In this document: positions 57,254 to 63,830 of the stretch, piece by piece
Numbering within the stretch: the first letter of the stretch is position 1
How the letters are laid out: every line of letters begins with the position of its first letter
Origin: Oscillospiraceae bacterium
GTDB lineage: Bacteria > Bacillota > Clostridia > Oscillospirales > Oscillospiraceae
Direction: 5' to 3'
Assembly (NCBI GenBank): GCA_015067995.1
Contig: SVLJ01000006.1
Span: 48,969-112,968, forward strand
DNA length: 64,000 nt
Translations under genes and position numbers: made by a program
The notes under the pieces: model-generated
The model's database searches: none
Seen by the model: only the letters and a program-made list of their open reading frames with translations
Told to the model about the DNA's origin: nothing

Positions 57254-57324
57254 CGATGTTGAGAACCCCTTACCCAAGCCGTGCGGCGAACCGCACGGAC
57301 TTTGGGTGAAGGTTCTCAACATCG
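57254..57324. other. Extended 71-bp hairpin structure
   Basis: CGATGTTGAGAACC and its complement form a 14-bp outer stem, followed by a CTTACCCA/TGGGTGAA middle stem with one mismatch and a perfect CCGTGCGG/CCGCACGG inner stem closed by CGAA. It lies 30 bp upstream of the next gene and could be an origin, transfer site, attenuator or structured RNA. Confidence 0.8.
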
Positions 57325-57354
57325 TCCGTTGGATTAGATTGGAGGGGCAAAAGA

Positions 57355-57549
57355 ATGACCGATACAATGAAATCTGCCCGTAGTCGTGGGTTAGTGCCTG
57401 ATTGGGCGTGGTATCAGATAAACGGACAATCAGCACAGGCAAATATGATGGAGCAGAAAAGAAAAATATGGGAGCGTCTTTTGGATCGGGAAGACCCCGG
57501 CGAAGAACTACCACAGATTTTCTTTACGAATGGGGTGAAGTTGAGATGA
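57355..57549 (+). CDS. Small hypothetical protein, 64 aa
   Basis: The protein starts MTDTMKSARSRGLVPDWAWY and includes KIWERLLDREDPGEELPQIF. GAGGGGC lies upstream of the ATG. Its stop overlaps the next start (ATGA), indicating coupling. No family recognised. Confidence 0.6.
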   Translation: MTDTMKSARSRGLVPDWAWYQINGQSAQANMMEQKRKIWERLLDREDPGEELPQIFFTNGVKLR

Positions 57550-57692
57550 TGATTGATAATCGGGATAAGAAGGACAAAAAGAAGAAAAAGAAGAAATCTG
57601 CCCTTGAAGCGGAGATTTTTAAGATTATGGAGAAGAGCCTGAAATCTGCTCTGGATGTGGCCTTGGATGATATCTTGAAGGACTGGAAATAA
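57546..57692 (+). CDS. Small lysine-rich hypothetical protein, 48 aa
   Basis: Starting in the ATGA overlap with the previous gene, it begins MMIDNRDKKDKKKKKKKSAL, then a helical LEAEIFKIMEKSLKSALDVA segment. The long lysine run suggests nucleic-acid or membrane contact. Stop lies 3 nt before the third hairpin repeat. Function unknown. Confidence 0.55.
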   Translation: MMIDNRDKKDKKKKKKKSALEAEIFKIMEKSLKSALDVALDDILKDWK

Positions 57693-57695
57693 GCA

Positions 57696-57769
57696 AAGCG
57701 GTTTTAAGTCAGACTATTAACAGAAATATATATCTATATTACTGTTAAATACTTGACTTAAAACCGCTT
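57696..57769. repeat. Inverted-repeat family, copy c
   Basis: 28-bp arms begin AAGCGGTTTTAAGTCA and end TGACTTAAAACCGCTT, with a five-base mismatch patch inside and an 18-nt AT-rich loop. The AAGTCA...TTAACA core matches copies a and b. The trailing ATTTTCGTTTT may add terminator activity. Confidence 0.8.
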
Positions 57770-57779
57770 ATTTTCGTTT

Positions 57780-57805
57780 TGTGCCGTTTGACGGCACATT
57801 TTTTT
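57780..57805 (+). terminator. Rho-independent terminator
   Basis: TGTGCCGT and complement around TTG, followed by seven T. It ends the run of unknown genes. The rest to 58022 holds another hairpin (GTTTCGGCTG/CAGCCGAAAC) but no gene. Confidence 0.85.
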
Positions 57806-58022
57806 GTTGTATCGGTTTCGGCTGCCAATACCGTCAGCCGAAACAAAAATGCCTTTTGGTGAGAGTTCTGCCCACGCCTTTTCGGCAAGGGGCTTCTGTG
57901 GTCTGGTCTGCCCGAATTATATCCCCCGGTGTTCAATCAACCATTTGTTTTGCTGAACACTTCTGGACGGCTCAAAAGAGGCCGAAATCCGCCGCGAAAT
58001 GGCGGTATTCTGTCAGCGAAAC

Positions 58023-58244
58023 TCACTCTACCGTTTCCTGAACAGGGACATACTCAATCAGGTCTCCCGGCTGACACTCCAACAGAGCACAGATGGTATC
58101 AAGGGTCTTCCAAGACACCAATTCCCCGTGGCGGATTTGCTGTAAGTAGGATTGCCCTATCAGTTTCTCTTCACGGATTTTCGTGGATGAATAGCCTTTC
58201 TCTTTGAGGGCAGCCATTATATCTGCCTTGTAGCGGATTGCCAT
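58023..58244 (-). CDS. Cro/CI-type helix-turn-helix repressor, 73 aa
   Basis: The protein begins MAIRYKADIMAALKEKGYS, followed by the helix-turn-helix TKIREEKLIGQSYLQQIRHG and CALLECQPGDLIEYV, the standard end of small Cro/C1 domains. ATG 58244 has AAAGGAGG 9 nt upstream. It is divergent from the gene at 58437 across three identical-type operators, so it should repress both directions (inference). Confidence 0.9.
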   Translation of the reverse strand: MAIRYKADIMAALKEKGYSSTKIREEKLIGQSYLQQIRHGELVSWKTLDTICALLECQPGDLIEYVPVQETVE

Positions 58245-58272
58245 AAAAAGAGCCTCCTTTCCCATTGTCCTT

Positions 58273-58379
58273 ATTGTAGCAGGCAAAAGCACTAAAATCA
58301 AGTGCTAAAATTACACAAAGAAAGCACCAAATATTAGTGTATTTTGCCAATAGACAGCACCAGATATTAGTGCTACAAT
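58273..58379. promoter_or_regulatory. Divergent control region with three 17-bp operators
   Basis: GCACTAAAATCAAGTGC (58289), GCACCAAATATTAGTGT (58324) and GCACCAGATATTAGTGC (58357) are near-palindromes spaced 35 and 33 bp apart. The third exactly fills the 17-bp spacer between TAGACA (58351) and TACAAT (58374) of the plus-strand promoter. The first overlaps TTGATT (58301 to 58296) of a minus-strand promoter whose -10 is TACAAT (58278 to 58273). Confidence 0.85.
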
Positions 58380-58436
58380 AAAGACAGTTAAGGGAGATAC
58401 CCAAACACAAATAACATCCAAAAGGAGATATGAATT

Positions 58437-58715
58437 ATGAGTAAGAACGAAATGATTTCCCTGATTGAGACTATGAATAACTATGATGACCTCGCTGCCA
58501 AGGCAAAGGCCAAGGCCGATACCATCCGCGAAGCCATCAAAGAAGAGATGGTGAGACAGGGAACCGAAGAACTGGTGGCCGGTGCCTACATCGTCCGTTT
58601 TACCAGTGTGGTTTCCAATCGGTTTGACAGCACCACCTTCAAGCGTCTGTATGCTGACCTCTATAAGGACTTTACAAAGCCCGTCAGCAGTCGGCGTTTC
58701 TCCGTGTCCTGCTAA
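58437..58715 (+). CDS. Small hypothetical protein of element B, 92 aa
   Basis: The protein starts MSKNEMISLIETMNNYDDLA, continues as a charged helix, and ends with RFDSTTFKRLYADLYKDFTK. From memory, near-relatives are common in clostridial phages and conjugative elements, with no assigned role. AAAGGAGAT precedes the ATG. First gene under the operator-controlled promoter. Confidence 0.8.
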   Translation: MSKNEMISLIETMNNYDDLAAKAKAKADTIREAIKEEMVRQGTEELVAGAYIVRFTSVVSNRFDSTTFKRLYADLYKDFTKPVSSRRFSVSC

Positions 58716-58775
58716 ACTAAATACGCTCCACGGGCAACACAAAGCCCGTGGAGCAAGCCAGAAGGAGGAAACAGT

Positions 58776-59084
58776 ATGTATGCTTTGGAAGACCTGTGGC
58801 AAGGGAAGATAACCCCAAGCGAACGGGGATACCGCCGCGGCAGTCAATACGAAGAGTTGATGCGGGAGGCCATTGAAACCTGCGATATCTTCTACAAAGA
58901 GTTGTCGTCTGTTGGAAAGAAAGCCTATGACGCACACTGTACGGTGGAGAACAAACTGAATGACCTTGCCGAGTTTGACAGTTTTAGCCGGGGCTTCCGG
59001 TTAGGGATGCGGTTGCTACTGGATGCCATAAACGATGATGGGTTGCCAATGATTCAACGGCACGAAATGAATACGGCGGAGTAA
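58776..59084 (+). CDS. DUF6809-like protein, 102 aa
   Basis: The layout LEDLWQGKITPSERGYRRGS, a helical middle (LMREAIETCDIFYKEL) and SFSRGFRLGMRLLLDAI matches a small family seen in integrative elements of gut Clostridia. AAGGAGG lies upstream of the ATG. It sits between the 92-aa gene and the resolvase, probably one transcript. Role unknown. Confidence 0.7.
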   Translation: MYALEDLWQGKITPSERGYRRGSQYEELMREAIETCDIFYKELSSVGKKAYDAHCTVENKLNDLAEFDSFSRGFRLGMRLLLDAINDDGLPMIQRHEMNTAE

Positions 59085-59121
59085 TAATCTCCGCCGTGTT
59101 CCAGAAGAAGGGGGAAGACAG

Positions 59122-59709
59122 ATGGAACACGGATACGCAAGATGCTCTACCAATGAGAGCAAGCAGGATATTGACCGTCAGGTGCGGGAACTGAAACAGG
59201 CGGGAGCAGAGAGCATCTTTTTGGAGTATGAACACGGGGACGCAGCCGTCAAGTGCCAGTTGTCCTCTCTTTTGGAACAGGCACAGGAAGGGGATACCAT
59301 CATCACTTTGGAGGTTTCCCGCCTTGCCAGAAGCACGAAGCAGTTGTGTGAGATTATAGAAATCATTCGTGCCAAGCGTCTGCGGTTGGTGATTGTGGGG
59401 AGCATCACCGTGGATTGTTCCAACGGCCAGATTGACCCAATGACAAATGCTTTTATTCAAATGTCCGGTGTGTTTGCCGAATTGGAGTTGCGTATTATCC
59501 GGGAGCGTGTAAAGTCTGGAATGGCAAACGCCAAGGCGAAGGGTGCGAGGATCGGCAGACCTCAGGCAACGGCAGACGATATTCCCGCCGCGTTCCTGCG
59601 TCATTATCCCGCATACAAAAGCAAGCGGTTGAATGTGAGCGAGTTGGCAAGAGTGTGCGATATCAGCAGAACAACAGCGTATAAGTATATTGGCCTTTTG
59701 GAGGGGTAA
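59122..59709 (+). CDS. Serine recombinase / resolvase family protein
   Basis: The 195-residue protein has the resolvase N-terminal domain with YARCSTNESKQDIDRQ (catalytic Ser9), then EVSRLARSTKQL with conserved arginines, and a C-terminal helix-turn-helix (VSELARVCDISRTTAYKYI). The size and order match Tn3-type resolvases and DNA invertases. In an element already carrying a tyrosine integrase it may resolve multimers or act as an accessory recombinase. Confidence 0.92.
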   Translation: MEHGYARCSTNESKQDIDRQVRELKQAGAESIFLEYEHGDAAVKCQLSSLLEQAQEGDTIITLEVSRLARSTKQLCEIIEIIRAKRLRLVIVGSITVDCSNGQIDPMTNAFIQMSGVFAELELRIIRERVKSGMANAKAKGARIGRPQATADDIPAAFLRHYPAYKSKRLNVSELARVCDISRTTAYKYIGLLEG

Positions 59710-59741
59710 GAAGAACAGGGAGCCGTGTGGCTCCCTGTGTG

Positions 59742-59978
59742 CTATTGTTGAATTATTTTTTTTCCTTCTGGTAATATGTGATATAATCTTTTGCCATTAT
59801 TCCAAATAACATCTATCATGTGATTGCTACAGCAAGCCTGAACAACAAAGGGGTCTACTTTTCTATCAATCACATCCGCGGAATATGTATCAGCGGCAAA
59901 AAAGAAAGTGTGCAAAAATGTAGTTGAGTTGTTAATCACTATATTACGTCTCCAATAGATTTTTTTTCTTTTCTTCAA
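59742..59978 (-). CDS. Doubtful small frame overlapping the SHOCT gene
   Basis: A 78-codon frame overlaps the end of the next gene by 35 bp. Its C-terminal part (VQACCSNHMIDVIWNNGKRL) looks protein-like, but there is no ribosome site for the ATG and no better start. It may be the tail of a broken gene. Confidence 0.3.
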   Translation of the reverse strand: MKKRKKIYWRRNIVINNSTTFLHTFFFAADTYSADVIDRKVDPFVVQACCSNHMIDVIWNNGKRLYHILPEGKKIIQQ

Positions 59979-60678
59979 ACTCTTCTTGCGTGATGGTTCC
60001 GTTGTCCAACAGTGTCTTTAACCGAACAAGACTGTCAACCTTGTTATCCGCAGGTTGTGGTTTAGCTCGTGCGGCTGCTCTGGTAGCGACGTTTTCTTTA
60101 AAAACACTGTCGGCAAAGAAACAGAGAGATATGATTCCGACGATAAGTACCAGATAAAGCAACGCACGATGCCCATTGGACCAAAAAAGAGGAACTCCGG
60201 AAGATAAGTACCAGCCTGTATAGTTGCCACTACGATAGAGCATTAAAATAGCAAAACTAATTGTAAGCGATACTGCAGAAGTCATTCCGAGTTTTTTAGA
60301 TAATTTTGTTGGAATACATCCGATTAACAAAAGAACAAGCGCAATGATGAATGTGGCTATGATACCGGATTCTATTGTGAATGCTTTCCAATTGTTTTTC
60401 CGAAACATTGCATCTGCGGCGCTATTGCCAAAGAGCCACGGGATATCCTTTGCAAAATAAATGAATTGATGAACTAAAGAAATGGTTAGGACGCCAGAGC
60501 CGATGGTAGCAATACCGGGGATAGAAGAAAGAAGGGCGATAACAATTATTGCGCAACCAATAATCATGGTTATGTAAAATTTGTATTCGGACTCCGCGCC
60601 TGTTGCGCGAAGATAATACAATCCCATAGTCGCTATAAAGCAAATAATAGAGAGATACTTCCAAATATTCTTTTTCAT
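59944..60678 (-). CDS. Multi-pass membrane protein with C-terminal SHOCT domain
   Basis: The 244-residue protein has six or seven hydrophobic segments (including YLSIICFIATMGLYYL, FYITMIIGCAIIVIALL) and ends LKTLLDNGTITQEEFEEKKK, the SHOCT short helical motif. ATG 60678 has CGGAGG upstream; the longer start at 60741 lies inside the previous gene. It follows the TM2/SHOCT gene by 16 bp, so the pair is co-transcribed. SHOCT often marks membrane-associated oligomers; function unknown. Confidence 0.8.
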   Translation of the reverse strand: MKKNIWKYLSIICFIATMGLYYLRATGAESEYKFYITMIIGCAIIVIALLSSIPGIATIGSGVLTISLVHQFIYFAKDIPWLFGNSAADAMFRKNNWKAFTIESGIIATFIIALVLLLIGCIPTKLSKKLGMTSAVSLTISFAILMLYRSGNYTGWYLSSGVPLFWSNGHRALLYLVLIVGIISLCFFADSVFKENVATRAAARAKPQPADNKVDSLVRLKTLLDNGTITQEEFEEKKKNLLET

Positions 60679-60694
60679 AGAGATGCCTCCGAAA

Positions 60695-61033
60695 TTACAT
60701 TTTAGAAAGACACTCTGCCTTTGCTTTGGCAAACTCTTCATCGGTCAATGCACCGGTTTTGTGGAGTTGAGCGAGTTTTTCTAAATCGTCATAAGGGTTT
60801 TTGGCCGACTGAGACTCAGCAGAAACGATTTTGATATCCTCATAAGGGGTTCCGTCTGCGGGCTGTAATTTACCGGTTGCGATATTAACGATATCAATGA
60901 TCCAGAGGATACCAAAGCAACCGCCGGTGAGCAATTTTAGAACACCCATCCCCATATATCCCAAATAAAAGCGGTCTACGCCGAGCGTTCCGACCAGAAC
61001 AGATAGAATCAATGCAGTTGTCTTGTTTTTCAT
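60695..61033 (-). CDS. TM2-domain protein with C-terminal SHOCT domain
   Basis: The 112-residue protein starts MKNKTTALILSVLVGTLGVD, followed by RFYLGYMGMGVLKLLTGGCFGILWIIDI, the two-helix TM2 domain with its DRFYLG motif. A linker leads to LEKLAQLHKTGALTDEEFAK, a SHOCT motif like that of its neighbour. Both proteins thus share the same tail, suggesting that they form a complex through it (inference). Confidence 0.9.
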   Translation of the reverse strand: MKNKTTALILSVLVGTLGVDRFYLGYMGMGVLKLLTGGCFGILWIIDIVNIATGKLQPADGTPYEDIKIVSAESQSAKNPYDDLEKLAQLHKTGALTDEEFAKAKAECLSKM

Positions 61034-61110
61034 ATGATATTCCTCATTTCATAAAGTTTTGCTTAAGACGATGTTCAGACCAATACCAACAGTCTTAAGA
61101 AGTCAACCTC

Positions 61111-61139
61111 ATTATAATTTGAAACATCAATAAATACAA
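61111..61139 (-). promoter_or_regulatory. Promoter of the TM2/SHOCT pair
   Basis: On the minus strand TTGTAT (61139 to 61134) and TATAAT (61116 to 61111) are 17 bp apart. The leader holds a CTTAAGAC inverted repeat (61063 and 61092). Confidence 0.65.
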
Positions 61140-61214
61140 GATGTTTTTTATACTATATAGATTGATGTTAATGGCGAAAGGTATCACTAATACTATTGGT
61201 TGAGGTGATGCTAT

Positions 61215-61511
61215 TTGTATATGCGTATCAGAAAAGCTCGCGAGGATTTGGGATATACCAGAGAAAAATTTGCGGAGCTATTGGATGTAAGCGTGTCCTA
61301 TATGGCAGAGGTTGAGCGGGGAAGAACCGGAATATCGGTAAAGATGCTGACGAAGATTTGCGGTGTCTTGGGTTTGTCTGCGGATTATGTCTTGTTTGGA
61401 GAAGGAAGAAATGAAGATGCTCTGCTTCTGGATAAAATCCATCGCATTGATGACAAGTATTTACCGCTCCTTGACCGCGTATTGACAGAACTCTTGGCTA
61501 TTTCCGAATAA
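61215..61511 (+). CDS. XRE-family transcriptional regulator, 98 aa
   Basis: Residues 1-65 form the XRE fold: IRKAREDLGYTREKFAELLDVSVSYMAEVERGRTGISVKMLTKI spans residues 4-47, with GRTG and LGLSADYVLFG closing it. A C-terminal helical region may dimerise. GAGGTG is 7 nt before the TTG at 61215 and 13 nt before the ATG at 61221, so TTG is the better start. It is divergent from the TM2/SHOCT pair and just upstream of the WYL gene. Confidence 0.9.
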   Translation: MYMRIRKAREDLGYTREKFAELLDVSVSYMAEVERGRTGISVKMLTKICGVLGLSADYVLFGEGRNEDALLLDKIHRIDDKYLPLLDRVLTELLAISE

Positions 61512-61557
61512 CGCGAAGAATCCCTTATAATACCCAAAACGACAGGGAGGCGATTGG

Positions 61558-62595
61558 ATGGCAAACACAGATTTCCTCCACGAAGACAGAAAATATCCAC
61601 CCGGAGAACGGCAGTTTCTTCTTTACCAATATCTGTTGAAGAATACTTGTAAAGGGCATGCGGCTACGCGAAAGCAGATATTAGACTATCTTGCCACTTA
61701 TGGCATCGTCATTTCTGTAAATACGCTGTATGCCGATTTAGAGGCTATTAAAGCCACAATGAAGTTGGATGTTCAGTTTGATCCTCACATCCGGGGTGTA
61801 AAAGGTGCTGGTGGATATTGGGTGGCAAACCCGGCATTTGAGCCACGGGAACTGCGTATGCTTGTTGATGGTATCCAGTCCTTACAGTTCATCACCCAGA
61901 GCGAGGCACGCAAAATCACAGAGAAGGTAAAAGAACTCGCAGACATTCATACGCAAAGAACGCTCAACAGACAGGCGTTTGTTTCTAACCGTGTCCGCAA
62001 TACCAATGATGCTGTGGTGAAAGAGGCGGATAGGATTTATCAGGCCATCGCAGAGGATAAGCAAATCGGTTTCCGCTATTTCCATTACACACCGGACAAG
62101 CAAAAGAGAAAAGAATACTCCAACAAGGGAGAAAAGATTTTTGTCAGTCCGTATGCCCTCCTGTGGAGCAAGGGTAATTTGTATCTCTATGCCTATGACG
62201 GTAAGATATTCCGCTACTATCGCGTAGATAGAATGGACGGAATTTCAAAGCCACGCCTCGCAAAGCGGGAAGGGAAAGAAGAGTTTAAGACAAACGACAT
62301 TACCCGTCCAAGAGCCAAAGTGTTTGATATGTATAGGGGCAAGGAATACAATGTCAAAATCCGTTTTCATAGGAGAGCGGCAGACCAAGTAATAGAGCAG
62401 TTTGGCGACGATGTTATGATGATACCGGATGACGAAACGCACTTCACCATCACGGTTCCTGTGGAAATCAGCCCGCCGTTTTTTGCGTGGGTGGCTACTC
62501 TGGGACGAATGGCAAAGATACTTAGCCCGGAGCCAGTAGTGGAGAAGATGAAACAGTTTATTCAGGCAGCCGCAGATATGTATGAAGATGAGTAA
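61558..62595 (+). CDS. WYL-domain transcriptional regulator, 345 aa
   Basis: The N-terminal winged helix (ATRKQILDYLATYGIVISVN, residues ~37-60) precedes a WYL domain with IGFRYFHYTPDKQKRKEYSN and VSPYALLWSKGNLYLYAYDG, and a C-terminal WCX extension. This is the layout of BrxR/CapW-like repressors, which often sense nucleic-acid ligands and control phage-defence genes. AGGGAGGC precedes the ATG. It follows the XRE gene by 46 bp. Confidence 0.9.
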   Translation: MANTDFLHEDRKYPPGERQFLLYQYLLKNTCKGHAATRKQILDYLATYGIVISVNTLYADLEAIKATMKLDVQFDPHIRGVKGAGGYWVANPAFEPRELRMLVDGIQSLQFITQSEARKITEKVKELADIHTQRTLNRQAFVSNRVRNTNDAVVKEADRIYQAIAEDKQIGFRYFHYTPDKQKRKEYSNKGEKIFVSPYALLWSKGNLYLYAYDGKIFRYYRVDRMDGISKPRLAKREGKEEFKTNDITRPRAKVFDMYRGKEYNVKIRFHRRAADQVIEQFGDDVMMIPDDETHFTITVPVEISPPFFAWVATLGRMAKILSPEPVVEKMKQFIQAAADMYEDE

Positions 62596-62601
62596 AGATG
62601 A

Positions 62602-62630
62602 GGGAAGGTGTTTAATCACCTTCCCTTTTG
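62602..62630. terminator. Bidirectional terminator between WYL and integrase genes
   Basis: GGGAAGGTG and complement around TTTAAT, followed by TTTTG. Confidence 0.85.
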
Positions 62631-62665
62631 TTCGTCTATGTTGAAAGATGTTCCAAGTTGTTGGG

Positions 62666-63601
62666 TTAAGCCCTCATACGAACCCGTTCCTGTTTCAGAC
62701 TGCGGATGATATTCACCTTCTCAATGTCCTTCTGGATATCGCTTGTCAGGATATTCAGATAGTTCTCTGTAATCGCAAGACTGCTATGACCGAGTATTTT
62801 TTGGAGCGTGACCACAGAACCTCCCATAGTCGCCCATTTTTTCGCAAATGTATGTCTGAACCGATGGACGCCTGTCCGCTCCAAGCCGCGTTCGTGGCAA
62901 TAGTCCCAGATGGCGTGGTAGCAACTGCTTCGCGTGAGTTGTTTCCCATAGACGGAGCAGAAGAGCCAATCGTCAATGCTTCCGCCGCGATACTGTAAAT
63001 ACTCTTGGAGGATTTTGATAATGTCCTCATTCAACGGGATAATCAGGGGCTTGCGGTTTTTCGTGGTATTGACATACACAACTGAGTTATCAAAATCTAT
63101 GTCCTTGATTTTGATATTCACAAGGCTGTTTTGCCGAATGCCAGTAGAGAGCAGGAAATTAACAATCACCCAACTGCGATACGTAGAGAAGATACATTTG
63201 CGGACATCTGGCTTTTTCAGCAGTTTCCGCAGTTCATCGTCCGTGTAGGTCTGGATGGGGGCTTTGTCTGCTTTCGGCAACTGGATTTCAAAATGAGGGA
63301 TATACTTACACTTCATAAAGAACCGCATCAGGGTTTTCAAATCCCGTGCGTAAGTTCCCATAGAAACCTCGTTCAGTTTTGGGTCTTCCCGCAGAGCGAT
63401 ATAGAAGTTAGTCATCGTCTGTTTATTCAGCGAGGAAATAGGCGTATCAGGTGGTATTCTTTTGTAGATTTGTTTGATGCTTTCCTGATAGTGATGGATT
63501 GTTCCATCACGCAGGTTCCTTGCCTTACAGTCCAAGATGTATTCGCCAAAACCGTCCGCGAAAGTCTTCTCCCTTGGGAAGCACATCCTCATTTTCTTCA
63601 T
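62666..63601 (-). CDS. Tyrosine recombinase / phage-type integrase
   Basis: The 311-residue protein has an N-terminal SAM-like core-binding domain (TMTNFYIALREDPKLNEVSM) and the catalytic domain with LLSTGIRQNSLVNI (Arg I), the lysine on a beta hairpin (NTTKNRKPLII), HRFRHTFAKKWATMGG (His-x-x-Arg), and GHSSLAITENYLNI (His and nucleophile Tyr). Start ATG 63601 has GGAGGG upstream; a longer start at 63637 lies in a hairpin. It abuts the right 93-bp repeat, as expected for the enzyme that integrated the element. Confidence 0.95.
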   Translation of the reverse strand: MKKMRMCFPREKTFADGFGEYILDCKARNLRDGTIHHYQESIKQIYKRIPPDTPISSLNKQTMTNFYIALREDPKLNEVSMGTYARDLKTLMRFFMKCKYIPHFEIQLPKADKAPIQTYTDDELRKLLKKPDVRKCIFSTYRSWVIVNFLLSTGIRQNSLVNIKIKDIDFDNSVVYVNTTKNRKPLIIPLNEDIIKILQEYLQYRGGSIDDWLFCSVYGKQLTRSSCYHAIWDYCHERGLERTGVHRFRHTFAKKWATMGGSVVTLQKILGHSSLAITENYLNILTSDIQKDIEKVNIIRSLKQERVRMRA

Positions 63602-63623
63602 TGAAAAACCCTCCGAAAACACA

Positions 63624-63677
63624 AAAACAGGAAGCACATCATGCTCGTTTTCACGAAAATGACGTGCTTCCTGTTTT
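63624..63677 (-). terminator. Terminator behind the GGGtGRT gene, supplied by element B
   Basis: Perfect 14-bp arms AAAACAGGAAGCAC / GTGCTTCCTGTTTT enclose a 26-nt loop that can pair further. On the minus strand the second arm runs into TTTTTG, so it can replace the displaced original terminator. It might also be an att-arm structure. Confidence 0.7.
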
Positions 63678-63737
63678 GTTTAGGAAGAATATTGTGTTTC
63701 GGAACGTTTCAGAGGCAAATGTGCCTCAAAATCCCTC

Positions 63738-63830
63738 TTACTTCAGGCTTTCAGCAACTGCAACAGCGCAGGCCACGGTCATGCCGACCATGGGGTTGTT
63801 GCCGGCGCCCAGGAAGCCCATCATTTCCAC
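63738..63830. repeat. 93-bp direct repeat, right copy
   Basis: These bases form the intact 3' end of the GGGtGRT gene and match 54843-54935 exactly. Confidence 0.92.

Larger units (their letters stand above)
54843..63737. mobile_element. Integrative element at the 3' end of the GGGtGRT gene (element B, 8.9 kb)
   Basis: The unit is bounded by identical 93-bp repeats and carries a tyrosine integrase at its right end, reading towards the interior, plus a serine resolvase, Cro/CI-, XRE- and WYL-type regulators, a TM2/SHOCT membrane pair and several unknown small proteins. Base use is AT-richer than the flanking chromosome. No relaxase, Rep, coupling protein, capsid or terminase gene is recognisable, so it is either mobilised by another element or a small satellite. 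Perfect repeat identity suggests recent insertion. Confidence 0.88.
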
